Origin: Dryomyza anilis
Taxonomy: Eukaryota; Arthropoda; Insecta; Diptera; Dryomyzidae
Assembly: GCA_951804985.1 (NCBI GenBank)
Contig: OX638133.1
Span: 50,324,170 to 50,388,169 of the forward strand
Reading direction: 5' to 3'
DNA: 64,000 nucleotides
Of the stretch, positions 49,441 through 60,806 are shown in pieces. Both the position numbers and the translations under genes were made by a program. The notes under the pieces are model-generated. The model had not been told where the DNA came from. It searched no databases and worked only from the letters and a program-made list of their open reading frames with translations. How positions within the stretch are numbered: the stretch's first letter is position 1; each line of letters opens with the position of its first letter.

Positions 49441-50178
49441 TTACTCAAAACACTTATGTCCTAAATATATAACCTCGCGTCGCAAAAACTGACATTTCTC
49501 TGTATTTAATTTCAAATTATGTTCTCTCAGCTTTTGCAAAACTTTGCATAGCCTATGCTCGTGTTCTGCTAAATTATTTCCATAAACCACTATGTCATCT
49601 AAATAAACGAAACAGTCAATACCCTGTAAACCTGTTAGTATGTGGTTCATTATCCTTTGAAAAGTGGCAGGTGCCCCCGTTAGACCGAATGGCATTCTGT
49701 TAAATTCGAAATGACCAAGACCTGTACTGAAAGCAGTTTTTTCTTTGTCACTATCTTCAACTAGAACCTGATGGTAACCACTTGCTAAATCTAGTGTTGA
49801 AAAATACCGACTATGACCTAACTGGTCTAAAATCTCATCTATTCGTGGTATCGGAAATACCTGTTTGATGGTGACTTCATTTAATTTTCGGAAATCTATA
49901 TCCAGTCTCCATTTCTTATTGCCATCTTTATCGCCCTTTTTAGGTACTAATGGGGAATTCCAAGGCGACATGCTTGGTGAAATAATTCCATCGTCTAACA
50001 TCTTTGATACTTGTCTATTAATCTCATTTCTATGCATATGAGGAAGTTTATACTGTTTCTGATTTATTGGTGGCTGATTCCATTGTGTGGGTATTTCATG
50101 TTTTAATACCGGAGTGAATGTTGATTCATCCCCTTCCAAATGAAAAACGTCATGATATGACAAGCAAATATTTTGCAA
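49441..50178 (-). pseudogene. Gypsy B reverse transcriptase, unit F1
   Basis: A 245-codon open stretch covering RT fingers, palm and start of thumb. Asp130 (FSTLDLASGYHQ) and YLDD at residues 192-195 are the catalytic metal ligands; TEKCQFLRREVIYLGHKCFE is the thumb. Val is replaced by Asp in RLDIDFRKL, a substitution shared with 54455-55192 but not with unit F0. It ends at a stop before the RT connection; RNase H is deleted. Confidence 0.88.
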
Positions 50179-50225
50179 AGATGTAACTTCTTCTTTATTT
50201 AATGATTCATCGATCTTTACATTCC

Positions 50226-50999
50226 CTAATAATCTATCAATTCTATTTTTATATTAACCGAGTTTATTGTATTTATTGTAGAACTCGCTTTTGTTGCTTC
50301 TTTATATTTGTTAAAATTCGAAAATTGGGGCTTGAAATTGCTATCAATGGTCACCTCCTTATCGGTGGCATTTAAAATTGATGCATATACTCTATTTCTT
50401 CTAACATTTGTTAAACTCTCTCCCAAATAGACTCCTGGCTGAATTTCCTGTTTGTGTAACAAAACTATAGGAATTCTTGTTCTTAACGGCAGTGATACAA
50501 CCATGGCTGTTCTGGGCTGTACCCTGATTTGTTGATTAAAATTAATATTTTCTATGTCTTGCAATGATTTTAATGGTAATTTAACATGTCTTCATCAAAA
50601 AATGTAATTCTTTTATTTAACGCATTTATTATAGATCTGCTCCAGAGATTGTCACGCCCGACTATTCTATCTGCTGGTACCCCTTTTTCAAGTGACACAA
50701 CGTGTAGCGTTAAACTCAGGTTATCTATGTTTGTGTGCTGAATCTTAGTGGAGCCTAAGGTTCTAACGCATCCACCAAAAGCACCACTCAGATCTAAATA
50801 TTCAGATCTGAATATTTTTATTAAAATTCGGCAAATGTGCCATCCTATTTTGTTTAATCAGGCTGGTCTCAGCTCCAGAATCCACTAACAAAGTAAGCTT
50901 TCCATTTTTTGCTGCCTCGCAAGGTACTTCAATGAACACATCACTCGTATCGGATATCTTGAAACACTCTCCATGCCGGTTAAATATTTTACGATGCAT
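50226..50999 (-). pseudogene. Gypsy B linker and protease, unit F1
   Basis: Linker 50226-50564 (MQDIENINFNQQIRVQPRTA...) and protease 50802-50999 with VDSGAE. As in F0, the protease frame is stopped after NIQI by the CAGATCTAAATATTCAGATC rearrangement, so the flap half (50570-50800, GRDNLWSRSIINALNKR) is out of frame. The pre-protease block and truncated gag lie at 51003-51561. Confidence 0.83.
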
Positions 51000-51561
51000 G
51001 CCTTACTGTGAAGCTAATTTCATTTTTCTCGACATAAATTTACTCTTAAAATTATTAGCAATTGAAGACAATTTAATTTTACAGATAGTGAATTTATTAT
51101 ACATTTCTGACGATAAAACACACATAGCGCTAATAATAAAAAGAAATATTGAAATTACATCATTGCAAATTATACTCGCCCCTGTACGGAATGTATCCAC
51201 AGTCTTGCCAGACGTTTGATCTACAATTTCTAAATTTTCAGGGCAGTTAATTACAACTTTCTTTTTATTTGATCTATTTTATGCATAATATTTGCGTTTA
51301 GCATAACAATTCATAATAACATGTCCGTCCTTTCTGCACTAAGTGCAATATTTAGTGGGCCTGTTTGCAAAATCCCCATTACCATTATTTCCTCGAAAAA
51401 CTTGTGTATCGCGTTTGTATCGCGTGTCCCCCTCTAAGGCACCAATCGCATCTCAATTGAGCACCCCCGCCTTGGATCTGGATGCCACCTTGACCATTTA
51501 CCTGAGGTACGGGTGGCTGACTTCCTTGGGGAGCAGTATGTCCTGGAAAAACATTCCGACC

Positions 51562-52969
51562 TGATTCGCATAGCTAATTGGTTTTATATTGTTACTTTGA
51601 TTGGTTCTAACCTAGGTAATATTATAATATTTTAAGTTTTAACGGCATACACTATTTGTGATATGCCTTTAACAAATTATTGTGAATTTTCTTATCTTTG
51701 TTTTTGATCAATATCGTCGTGGTCACTGGCCCACATCCCTCTACGACCACGTAGGGTCACTTCCAAATTGGAGAGAACTTATTCTTCCTAGTTTGGTTTT
51801 TCATTAAAACCGTGTCGTGTGGTTTGAATTGTATAGGGTTGAGGTTCTTGTCGTATTGTTTTTTCGACACCTCCTTGGACCTACATTGGTTTTGCCTGAC
51901 GACCACGTGTGATCGCTGTATTTGGTACTTTAGTACCTTATTGTAGTCTTCTGCGTTCTACAAAGGTGAACATTTACGCTTTAAATTCGTAGGCATGTCG
52001 AAGTCAAACCCGTACAACGTACGGAATGGTGTTTGACCCGTCGACGTATGCACCGTGTTATTATGAACATGCATTGCAGAATTTAACCATTGGTCCCAGT
52101 TTGACCCATCCTCTTTAGCAAAACTACGTAAATATTCAGCTGGTGGACGATGACTTCGTTCCAATGACCCATTAGCCTGTGGATGGTAGAGTGTTATATG
52201 TAATTTAACATCTTTCTGAATATTTTTATTAAAATTCGGCAAATGTGCCATCCTATTTTGTTTAATCAGGCTGGTCTCAGCTCCAGAATCCACTAACAAA
52301 GTAAGCTTTCCATTTTTTGCTGCCTCGCAAGGTACTTCAATGAACACATCACTCGTATCGGATATCTTGAAACACTCTCCATGCCGGTTAAATATTTTAC
52401 GATGCATGCCTTACTGTGAAGCTAATTTCATTTTTCTCGATATAAATTTACTCTTAAAATTATTAGCAATTGAAGACAATTTAATTTTACAGATAGTGAA
52501 TTTATTATACATTTCTGACGATAAAACACACATAGCGCTAATAATAAAAAGAAATATTGAAATTACATCATTGCAAATTATACTCGCCCCTGTACGGAAT
52601 GTATCCACAGTCTTGCCAGACGTTTGATCTACAATTTCTAAATTTTCAGGGCAGTTAATTACAACTTTCTTTTTATTTGATCTATTTTATGCATAATATT
52701 TGCGTTTAGCATAACAATTCATAATAACATGTCCGTCCTTTCTGCACTAAGTGCAATATTTAGTGGGCCTGTTTGCAAAATCCCCATTACCATTATTTCC
52801 TCGAAAAACTTGTGTATCGCGTTTGTATCGCGTGTCCCCCTCTAAGGCACCAATCGCATCTCAATTGAGCACCCCCGCCTTGGATCTGGATGCCACCTTG
52901 ACCATTTACCTGAGGTACGGGTGGCTGACTTCCTTGGAGAGCAGTATGTCCTGGAAAAACCTTCCGACC
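51562..52969 (-). repeat. Deleted unit S2 of the gypsy B array (1,408 bp)
   Basis: Base-for-base counterpart of S1 at +5,014 with very few changes, for example CTCGACATAAA in S1 (47420s) versus CTCGATATAAA here (52438). The same internal deletion joint is at 52205. Confidence 0.92.
51958..52407 (-). CDS. Chimeric protease-integrase frame (unit S2)
   Basis: Same 149-residue translation as 46944-47393, apparently without any amino-acid difference. It is intact only because the duplication is young or homogenised; it is not evidence of selection by itself. Protease Asp40 and the single integrase Glu are present, other catalytic residues are not. Confidence 0.7.
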   Translation of the reverse strand: MHRKIFNRHGECFKISDTSDVFIEVPCEAAKNGKLTLLVDSGAETSLIKQNRMAHLPNFNKNIQKDVKLHITLYHPQANGSLERSHRPPAEYLRSFAKEDGSNWDQWLNSAMHVHNNTVHTSTGQTPFRTLYGFDFDMPTNLKRKCSPL

Positions 52970-53366
52970 TGATTCGCATAGCTAATTGGTTTTATATTGT
53001 TACTTTGATTGGTTCTAACCTAGGGTAATATTATAATATTTTAAGTTTTAACGGCATACACTATTTGTGATATGCCTTTAACAAATTATTGTGAATTTTC
53101 TTATCTTTGTTTTTGATCAATATCGTCGTGGTCACTGGCCCACATCCCTCTACGACCACGTAGGGTCACTTCCAAATTGGAGAGAACTTATTCTTCCTAG
53201 TTTGGTTTTTCATTAAAACCGTGTCGTGTGGTTTGAATTGTATAGGGTTGAGGTTCTTGTCGTATTGTTTTTTCGACACCTCCTTGGACCTACATTGGTT
53301 TTGCCTGACGACCACGTGTGATCGCTGTATTTGGTACTTTAGTACCTTATTGTAGTCTTCTGCGTT

Positions 53367-53987
53367 CTACAAAGGTGAACATTTACGCTTTAAATTCGTA
53401 GGCATGTCGAAGTCAAACCCGTACAACGTACGGAATGGTGTTTGACCCGTCGACGTATGCACCGTGTTATTATGAACATGCATTGCAGAATTTAACCATT
53501 GGTCCCAGTTTGACCCATCCTCTTTAGCAAAACTACGTAAATATTCAGCTAGTGGACGATGACTTCGTTCCAATGACCCATTAGCCTGTGGATGGTAGAG
53601 TGTTATATGTAATTTTTTAATTCCTAACAATTTACATGCATCCGAAAATAGTTTGGAAACGAAGTTCGATCCATTGTCTGTTACTAATACTTTGGGTATA
53701 TTGTGGCGTGTAACTATTTTGTTGAAGAATGCTTTTGCTACGGTGTTTGCTTCCGCATCGGGTATAGCCACACAGCACATAAATTTAGAAAAATTGTCCT
53801 GAAACGTTAAGATGTATTTATTCCCTGAAATGGTTTCAGGCAGAATACCAACCAGGTCCATGTACACTTTGTCAAAGGGTCTGACTGGCGTACCAGTTAG
53901 AACCATTGGCATATTCATCAGCTTTGAACTCTTGTTTACCTGGCATTTTGAACAATTTTTCACATAATCCTTTGTTTGCTTCTGCAT
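53367..53987 (-). pseudogene. Gypsy B integrase, unit F2
   Basis: Identical in translation to 48353-48973, with Cys pair and full D-D-35-E. The neighbouring linker at 54063-54290 differs by one residue from F1 (Asp versus Val codon at about 54158). Catalytic core complete, but the frame breaks on both sides. Confidence 0.85.
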
Positions 53988-54454
53988 ACCCTTCCATCGG
54001 TACTGTTGCCGAATTCTTAAAAATTTTTTAACGCCACCTTGGTGACCACCTAACGGTGAATCGTGAAATCCTTAATTACCGTCTCTATGTCCCGAGGTTC
54101 AGTTAGAATTATTATATTGTCATTTTCCTTTGTTATCGAATCGTCAGCATCGCATTCTGACTGTTTCTTATCGTCTTCCTTGTCTCTTTTCATGGTTTTT
54201 GAATGTGTTTGTACTACAACTACCTTTTCAGTATTATTCGGTATGCGGCTAAGCGCATTAGCGTTTAAATTACTTTTTCCCGGTTTGTAATGAATTTCGA
54301 AATAATATTCCGATAATTTGTGTCATTTCGCCATACCTCCTATAAATTTTCTGTAATAATTAATTAAGCCTAAAAATGCTTGAAATTCCTTCATATTTTT
54401 CGGAACTGGAATTTTTTTTACACACTCTACTTTGGCTGGGTCTGGTAGGGCACC

Positions 54455-55192
54455 TTACTCAAAACACTTATGTCCTAAATATATAACCTCGCGTCGCAAA
54501 AACTGACATTTCTCTGTATTTAATTTCAAATTATGTTCTCTCAGCTTTTGCAAAACTTTGCATAGCCTATGCTCGTGTTCTGCTAAATTATTTCCATAAA
54601 CCACTATGTCATCTAAATAAACGAAACAGTCAATACCCTGTAAACCTGTTAGTATGTGGTTCATTATCCTTTGAAAAGTGGCAGGTGCCCCCGTTAGACC
54701 GAATGGCATTCTGTTAAATTCGAAATGACCAAGACCTGTACTGAAAGCAGTTTTTTCTTTGTCACTATCTTCAACTAGAACCTGATGGTAACCACTTGCT
54801 AAATCTAGTGTTGAAAAATACCGACTATGACCTAACTGGTCTAAAATCTCATCTATTCGTGGTATCGGAAATACCTGTTTGATGGTGACTTCATTTAATT
54901 TTCGGAAATCTATATCCAGTCTCCATTTCTTATTGCCATCTTTATCGCCCTTTTTAGGTACTAATGGGGAATTCCAAGGCGACATGCTTGGTGAAATAAT
55001 TCCATCGTCTAACATCTTTGATACTTGTCTATTAATCTCATTTCTATGCATATGAGGAAGTTTATACTGTTTCTGATTTATTGGTGGCTGATTCCATTGT
55101 GTGGGTATTTCATGTTTTAATACCGGAGTGAATGTTGATTCATCCCCTTCCAAATGAAAAACGTCATGATATGACAAGCAAATATTTTGCAA
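54455..55192 (-). pseudogene. Gypsy B reverse transcriptase, unit F2
   Basis: Identical in translation to the F1 copy, including YLDD and the RLDIDFRKL variant. RNase H is missing after the thumb: GGMAK is followed directly by the RNase H-integrase linker near 54320. Confidence 0.88.
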
Positions 55193-55239
55193 AGATGTAA
55201 CTTCTTCTTTATTTAATGATTCATCGATCTTTACATTCC

Positions 55240-55578
55240 CTAATAATCTATCAATTCTATTTTTATATTAACCGAGTTTATTGTATTTATTGTAGAACTC
55301 GCTTTTGTTGCTTCTTTATATTTGTTAAAATTCGAAAATTGGGGCTTGAAATTGCTATCAATGGTCACCTCCTTATCGGTGGCATTTAAAATTGATGCAT
55401 ATACTCTATTTCTTCTAACATTTGTTAAACTCTCTCCCAAATAGACTCCTGGCTGAATTTCCTGTTTGTGTAACAAAACTATAGGAATTCTTGTTCTTAA
55501 CGGCAGTGATACAACCATGGCTGTTCTGGGCTGTACCCTGATTTGTTGATTAAAATTAATATTTTCTATGTCTTGCAA
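55240..55578 (-). pseudogene. Gypsy B protease-RT linker, unit F2
   Basis: A 112-codon frame (MQDIENINFNQQIRVQPRTA; VVSLPLRTRIPIVLLHKQEI; ILNATDKEVTIDSNFKPQF) ending at TAG just upstream of RT. RT lies in the -1 frame relative to it, in the same arrangement as units F1 and element A. Function of this linker in gypsy pol is unknown to me. Confidence 0.75.
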
Positions 55579-55583
55579 TGATT

Positions 55584-56003
55584 TTAATGGTAATTTAACA
55601 TGTCTTCATCAAAAAATGTAATTCTTTTATTTAACGCATTTATTATAGATCTGCTCCAGAGATTGTCACGCCCGACTATTCTATCTGCTGGTACCCCTTT
55701 TTCAAGTGACACAACGTGTAGCGTTAAACTCAGGTTATCTATGTTTGTGTGCTGAATCTTAGTGGAGCCTAAGGTTCTAACGCATCCACCAAAAGCACCA
55801 CTCAGATCTTTCTGAATATTTTTATTAAAATTCGGCAAATGTGCCATCCTATTTTGTTTAATCAGGCTGGTCTCAGCTCCAGAATCCACTAACAAAGTAA
55901 GCTTTCCATTTTTTGCTGCCTCGCAAGGTACTTCAATGAACACATCACTCGTATCGGATATCTTGAAACACTCTCCATGCCGGTTAAATATTTTACGATG
56001 CAT
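55584..56003 (-). CDS. Gypsy B aspartic protease, intact copy (unit F2)
   Basis: A 139-codon frame, the only undamaged protease of this family in the window. Retropepsins dimerise and cut the gag-pol polyprotein. Motifs: KLTLLVDSGAETSLI with active-site Asp40 in a D-S-G form, and LVDSGAE followed ~70 residues later by DRIVGRDNLW, in place of the usual ILGRDFL. It contains the segment FGGCVRTLGSTKI that is out of frame in F0 and F1. As the unit next to gag, F2 is the probable parent of the others. Confidence 0.85.
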   Translation of the reverse strand: MHRKIFNRHGECFKISDTSDVFIEVPCEAAKNGKLTLLVDSGAETSLIKQNRMAHLPNFNKNIQKDLSGAFGGCVRTLGSTKIQHTNIDNLSLTLHVVSLEKGVPADRIVGRDNLWSRSIINALNKRITFFDEDMLNYH

Positions 56004-56006
56004 GCC

Positions 56007-56640
56007 TTACTGTGAAGCTAATTTCATTTTTCTCGACATAAATTTACTCTTAAAATTATTAGCAATTAAAGACAATTTAATTTTACAGATAGTGAATTTA
56101 TTATACATTTCTGACGATAAAAAGCACATAGCGCTAATAATAAAAAGAAATATTGAAATTACTTCATTGCAAATTATATTCGCCCCTGTACGGAATGTAT
56201 CCACAGTCTTGCCAGACGTTTGATCTACAATTTCTAAATTTTCAGGGCAGTTAATTACAACTTTCTTTTTATTTGATCTATTTTTGATTTTATTATTCTT
56301 GATTTTAATATTTTTAACTTCCGATTCAATTGGTTTTACTTTCTTAACTTTATTTGCTTTCTTTATAATTTGTTTATTTTTAATTTTCTTAATTCGTATA
56401 TTCTGTTCATTATTCGCGTCAAGTTGTGTATTATTATTATTTAGTTCATTTTATATTTTTGATAGAAGATTTCTATCTTCATTAATATGTATTTTTACTT
56501 TTTATTATTTTGTTGTAGTGTCTTCTTGGGAACTTCTACAACTATTGGCCTTACTACACTGTTTGCTAAGGGTCCCCAATTTAGTGGCCTTGACTGGGCC
56601 CATGGTAGTTTCCCTGTGGACTGCTATTATTGTTCAATGC
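56007..56640 (-). pseudogene. Gypsy B pre-protease region with 365-bp linker
   Basis: The block VVINCPENLEIVDQTSGKTV to KFMSRKMKLASQ, followed upstream by a Lys/Ile-rich stretch and a short frame GPVKATKLGTL. The part 56284-56640 is kept only here and in element A; all other B units have lost it at the same point, so they descend from one deletion. Confidence 0.7.
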
Positions 56641-56666
56641 ATAATATTTGCGTTTAGCATAACAAT

Positions 56667-57056
56667 TCATAATAACATGTCCGTCCTTTCTGCACTAAGT
56701 GCAATATTTAGTGGGCCTGTTTGCAAAATCCCCATTACCATTATTTCCTCGAAAAACTTGTGTATCGCGTTTGTATCGCGTGTCCCCCCTCTAAGGCACC
56801 AATCGCTTCTCAATCCTGGAGCACCCCCGCCTTGGTTCTGGATGCCACCTTGACCATTTACCTGAGGTACGGGTGGCTGACTTCCTTGGGGAGCAGTATG
56901 TCCTGGAAAAACATTCCGACCCGAACGATCTGCACACTGTTCATGTCCATAAGTTCGACAGTCACTGCAATACAGAGTGTTTCTCCGCGTATGACAATCG
57001 TCCCACAGATGTCCATTCTTCTTGCAAAAAGAACATGTAGGCGTAGGCTGCTTCAT
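56667..57056 (-). pseudogene. Gypsy B gag, nucleocapsid region
   Basis: Zinc knuckles CSFCKKNGHLWDDC and CSDCRTYGHEQC, then the Gly/Pro/Gln-rich segment ending GLRSDWC. Parallel to 14151-14621 in element A (third cluster has Ser for Cys). Upstream gag is missing: at 57063 the sequence changes abruptly to the 3' end of the LOA-like element. Confidence 0.88.
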
Positions 57057-57073
57057 ACCTACTTTTTTTTAAT

Positions 57074-57994
57074 GTGGGATAAAAAAAAAATAGAGCCACA
57101 GCACTCGACAGAGTTATATCCATTGTGCTGTGACCCAGTTCCCTGGTTTTTAATGATACTTCTTAGATTCATTATTGAATCTAAGAAGGCTATTGTGTGA
57201 TAGAGAGTGAGATAGTATCCTCTCATCACGTCTGTGCCAAAAATCTGCCTTCTAATTCTAGAAAATGCTGGACAGTCACAGAGATATTGCTCTGTGGTGC
57301 CAGTTTCTTCGTAGCAGGCAGAACATAAGGCGCTTTCGGCCAGGCCGATTGCGTTCATGTGTTTTTCACATGCATTGTGTCCCGTTAGAAGTCCCGTCAG
57401 TTTTCTGCACTCCTTTCTACTTAAGGAAAGTAGAAACGAGGCCGATCTTTTGGTTATCGTCGGTGCCATGAGCTTGGAGAATCGGCATTTCGTCTCATTC
57501 AGCTATCTGCTCTTGTGTGCAGAGGCGACCCAAGAGCTGATGACGAATTTTCCCGTAGATGCAGGTAGTCCAAGCACAGGTTCTGGTCCAAATGGATTAT
57601 CCTCTGATCCAGCACGTGCTAGTTCGTCAGATGTTTCATTGCCCGAAACTCCTTTATGGCCCGGCACCCAAATCAGTTTCAGTGTATTGTATTTACCAAC
57701 ACAATTGGGACGTGATGTGCATTGACGTACAATTTTGGATGTGATGACCTGGTTGTTCAAAGCCATAAGAGCAGCCTGACTATCGCTGCAAACTGATATA
57801 GCCCTGTTCTGCCATCTATTATTCGCAATGTAGTCCATAGCCATAAGTATAGCATAGACTTCGGCTTGAAATGCCGAGGCATTGTCGCCTAAGGCGAAAT
57901 GAAGTCTGCGGTCATCCGGTTCCACAAACACCAGATCCCTGCTCGGTTCTGGAGCCGTCTGTGAAAATGCGGTGTGAGCCTTTACCTGGCTCAC
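57074..57994 (-). pseudogene. LOA-like ORF2: RNase H and C-terminal domain
   Basis: RNase H begins with FTDGSRTEQGSG (end of the preceding frame, about 57930), shifts frame, then FQAEVYAILMAMDYI (Glu), VCSDSQAALMAL (Asp) and WVPGHKGVSGNETSDELARA (His, Asp). All catalytic positions are seen. An in-frame TAG at 57503 follows AHKSR; the same frame then reads LLTGHNACEKHMNAIGLAES, CSACYEETGTTEQYLCDCPA, the Cys-rich tail of this group. RNase H removes the RNA template during integration. Confidence 0.87.
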
Positions 57995-59930
57995 AGTCAG
58001 GCGTTAGCCAGTCTTGAATGTCAGGTTGGCAAACCTCAAAATTTCGTCTTGGTAATATTTCTGTTATCATTGCATCAGAGGGCATCTCCAGTAGACAGGT
58101 GTCTAATGGAGTGTCAAGTGCAATGTCAGAGATATTCCATGGAACATTAAACCAGAAACCACCTCGTTTTAGTCTCCAGCAGCCTTTGATGGCTTCGCCT
58201 CTGATGAAGATGTCAAGTGGTGGTAGGTTTAAGATTGCATTCAGTGCTGGACCAGGTGTAGTGGGAAAGGCACCCGTAACACCCAGACACACGGTTCTCT
58301 GAATCTTGGCAAGACTAGTTGTCACGCATTTTCGCAACAGCTTGTTCCACCAGACTACCGATGCATATGATATCATCGGTCTTATCATTGCCGTGTAAAT
58401 CCATAAGGTTTTGCTCGGCGATAGTCCCCATGTCTACCCAAAAATTCCTCTGCATTGCCAGAAGGTTTTCAATGCTCGCGAAGTTTTATTTTCAACATGT
58501 TTTGTCCAAAGTAGTTTACTATCTAGAGTTAAGCCCAGATATTTTACTTCGTTAGATAGAGGAATAGTGACACCCTTAAGTACTGGTAGAGATAATCCTG
58601 TCATTATTCTTTTCCTAGTGAAGAGAACAATCCCTGTTTTGTGAGGGTTGACGGAAAGTCCGTTTGCAGTACACCAGCTGTCAATTCGGTTCAATGAGTT
58701 TTGTGTTTTAACACAGACCTCATTGAGGGAAAAGCCTGTGGCAAGAATGGCAACATCATCTGCATAGGCCTGGGAATATACACCTGGTCCATCGAGATCG
58801 TTGACCAGAGAGTCAACCAGCATACACCAGAGCGGGGGGGAGAGAACGCCTCCTTGAGGACAACCTCTATTCACCCCTGCCATAATATACTGACCGCACT
58901 CCGCCTCAGAAGTGATGGTCCTAAACATTAGCATTGACCTTAGCCATTTGACCAATGTTTCATCTATTCCATGCCTTCTAGCTGCGTCACACATTCCATC
59001 AAAAGTCGCATTATCAAAAGCACCCTCGATGTCAACAAATATGCCCATCACGTACATCTTCCTCTGAAAAGCATGCTCGATCCTGCAAACCAGATGTTGC
59101 AATGCTGTTTCACAGGATTTTCCACGTTGGTAGGCATGTTGTCTTGATGATAGTGGGTACGTTGACAGCGATGTTTTTCTGATGTGCAACTCAACTAGTC
59201 TTTCTAGACACTTTAGTATGAAGGACATCATACTAATGGGTCTGAAGCTCTTGGCTATGGAATAGTCTTCTCTTCCAACTTTAGGAATGAAGGCTACTTT
59301 AACTAAACGCCAGGATGTCGGAATGTATGCCCATGCGAGACTTGCTCTAAAGATTTTCTTTAGGCATGGTAGCAATTGGGTTATACCTTCCTGTAACATG
59401 ACTGGGTAGATGCCATCCGGTCCAGGTGACTTGAAGCTATCAAAAGAGGCCACTGCGTATTGGATAGCTTCATCGTACACAACCAATCTGGCAACCTACC
59501 AGTCATGTTTTGTCACATTAGAGTTGTTATTGCAAAGTGGCCCTATGTGGATTTGATTTCCCGGAAGGTGAGTCTCGACAAGGACACTGAGTGCCTCTGT
59601 CTTAGACTCAGTATACGAGCCATCAGGTCTCCGCAGTGAGTCCAGTCGAGCAGTTCGGTCTTTTTTAAGAAACTTGACCAATCTGCTAGTCTCACTGCAG
59701 GATTCGATGCTACTGCAGAAGTCTTTATAAGAAACACTTTTCGATTTACGAATTAGTTTCTTATACTCTTTCTGCTTAGCTCGATAAAGAAACCAGTCAG
59801 AGTCTAAGTTGCTCCTTAGGGCCCTATTTAGAAGCTTTCTGGAATCCTTGCGCAAGGTTTCAAGACAAGCGTTCCACCAAGGAACGGGAGGTCTAAACAA
59901 CGTTTTTCGTACCGGACATGTTCGTACCAA
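57912..59930 (-). pseudogene. LOA-like ORF2: reverse transcriptase
   Basis: Frame 59930-59496 is the endonuclease-RT linker (WWNACLETLRKDSRKLLNRA). An in-frame TAG at 59496 precedes 59486-58434: FKSPGPDGIYPVMLQEG, SWRLVKVAFIPK, SFRPISMMSFILKCLERLVE, HAYQRGKSCETALQ, GIFVDIEGAFDNATF, GCPQGGVLSPPLW and YADD at 58755-58766. Another in-frame TAG at 58434 precedes IRPMISYASVVWW and the thumb/linker to 57912. All RT blocks are present in one frame, so only two stop codons interrupt this part. Confidence 0.9.
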
Positions 59931-59938
59931 ACTAGAAT

Positions 59939-60769
59939 TTATGACATCGTTATAACTTGAACGGACGTCTCAATACTTTCTTTGGTACAAATTCTGACAG
60001 GAATATTGAGGGAATTCTCAAGTTCATGTCTGAAGCGTGCCCAGTTCGTTTTTCTAGGGTTTCTTACCGTCATAGAGGGCAGCACCTCTCGGTCAGTATG
60101 AAACTCGATATACCTGTGGTCCGAAAAAGAATCTTCTTTAAAAACCTTCCAGTTAAAGATTGACTCTCTCAGTCTACAGTTAGACAAAGTAAGGTCAATC
60201 ACTCCCTGTCTTCTAGCAGTCACAAACGTGGGTATATTACCAGTGTTGTGAATGTTCAGATTGGAGGTCATGATGAAGTCAAGGAGTCTGGTACCTCGTG
60301 CGTTGCATTTACTGCTGCCCCACACAGTGTGTTGAGCATTAGCGTCACAGCAAAGAATAAGGCCGATCTCCTTAAGATCACAGTACTCTATGAGCTCAAC
60401 AATTGCCTTTGGCGGAGGAGGCAGTAGTGAGTCATAGGGGAAGTAGCCTGAGGCGACAATCAGATGTTTCCATCCACTATCGCTTTCATAGCTCACTTTT
60501 GCTGCCACCAGGTCTTGCCCACAGAATTGGGTTAACTTGGTGACAGCAAAGTGTTTCGATACTATAAGACAGCTTCTAGGCCTTGCGGCTTGCTCATCGT
60601 ATAGTATCGTTTCACCACGTAGTTCACTAAGACCACAGATGCGTTTGTTATACACCCATGGTTCTTGAATAGCTGTGATGTGAGGTAATGTATGCAACAT
60701 GGAGAGCCGCTTACCTAGTAAAGCGGTAGCAGCTTTAGAATGTTGCAGATTTATCTGAGTAAATATCAT
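59939..60769 (-). CDS. LOA-like ORF2: APE-type endonuclease
   Basis: A 276-codon open frame starting MIFTQINLQHSKAATALLGK. It nicks target DNA to prime reverse transcription. Motifs: QINLQHSK (Asn), ITAIQEPWVYN (Glu), SGYFPYDS, ILCCDANAQHTVWGS (Asp, Asn), NIPTFVTARRQGVIDLTLS, and SDHRYIEF (terminal Asp-His). The start lies 37 bp after ORF1. A frameshift at about 59935 separates it from the rest of ORF2, so the domain is open but the ORF is broken. Confidence 0.88.
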   Translation of the reverse strand: MIFTQINLQHSKAATALLGKRLSMLHTLPHITAIQEPWVYNKRICGLSELRGETILYDEQAARPRSCLIVSKHFAVTKLTQFCGQDLVAAKVSYESDSGWKHLIVASGYFPYDSLLPPPPKAIVELIEYCDLKEIGLILCCDANAQHTVWGSSKCNARGTRLLDFIMTSNLNIHNTGNIPTFVTARRQGVIDLTLSNCRLRESIFNWKVFKEDSFSDHRYIEFHTDREVLPSMTVRNPRKTNWARFRHELENSLNIPVRICTKESIETSVQVITMS

Positions 60770-60806
60770 GACAGGATAATTAACTCGTTTCTCATCATAT
60801 GCCTAT

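Larger units (their letters stand above)
47956..51561 (-). repeat. Full-type unit F1 of the gypsy B array (3,606 bp)
   Basis: Runs from TGATTCGCATAGC through 3' region, integrase, RT, linker, protease, pre-protease block and truncated gag. With S1 it forms one 5,014-bp period, matched by S2+F2 at the same offset. RNase H is absent at about 49300-49320. Confidence 0.92.
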
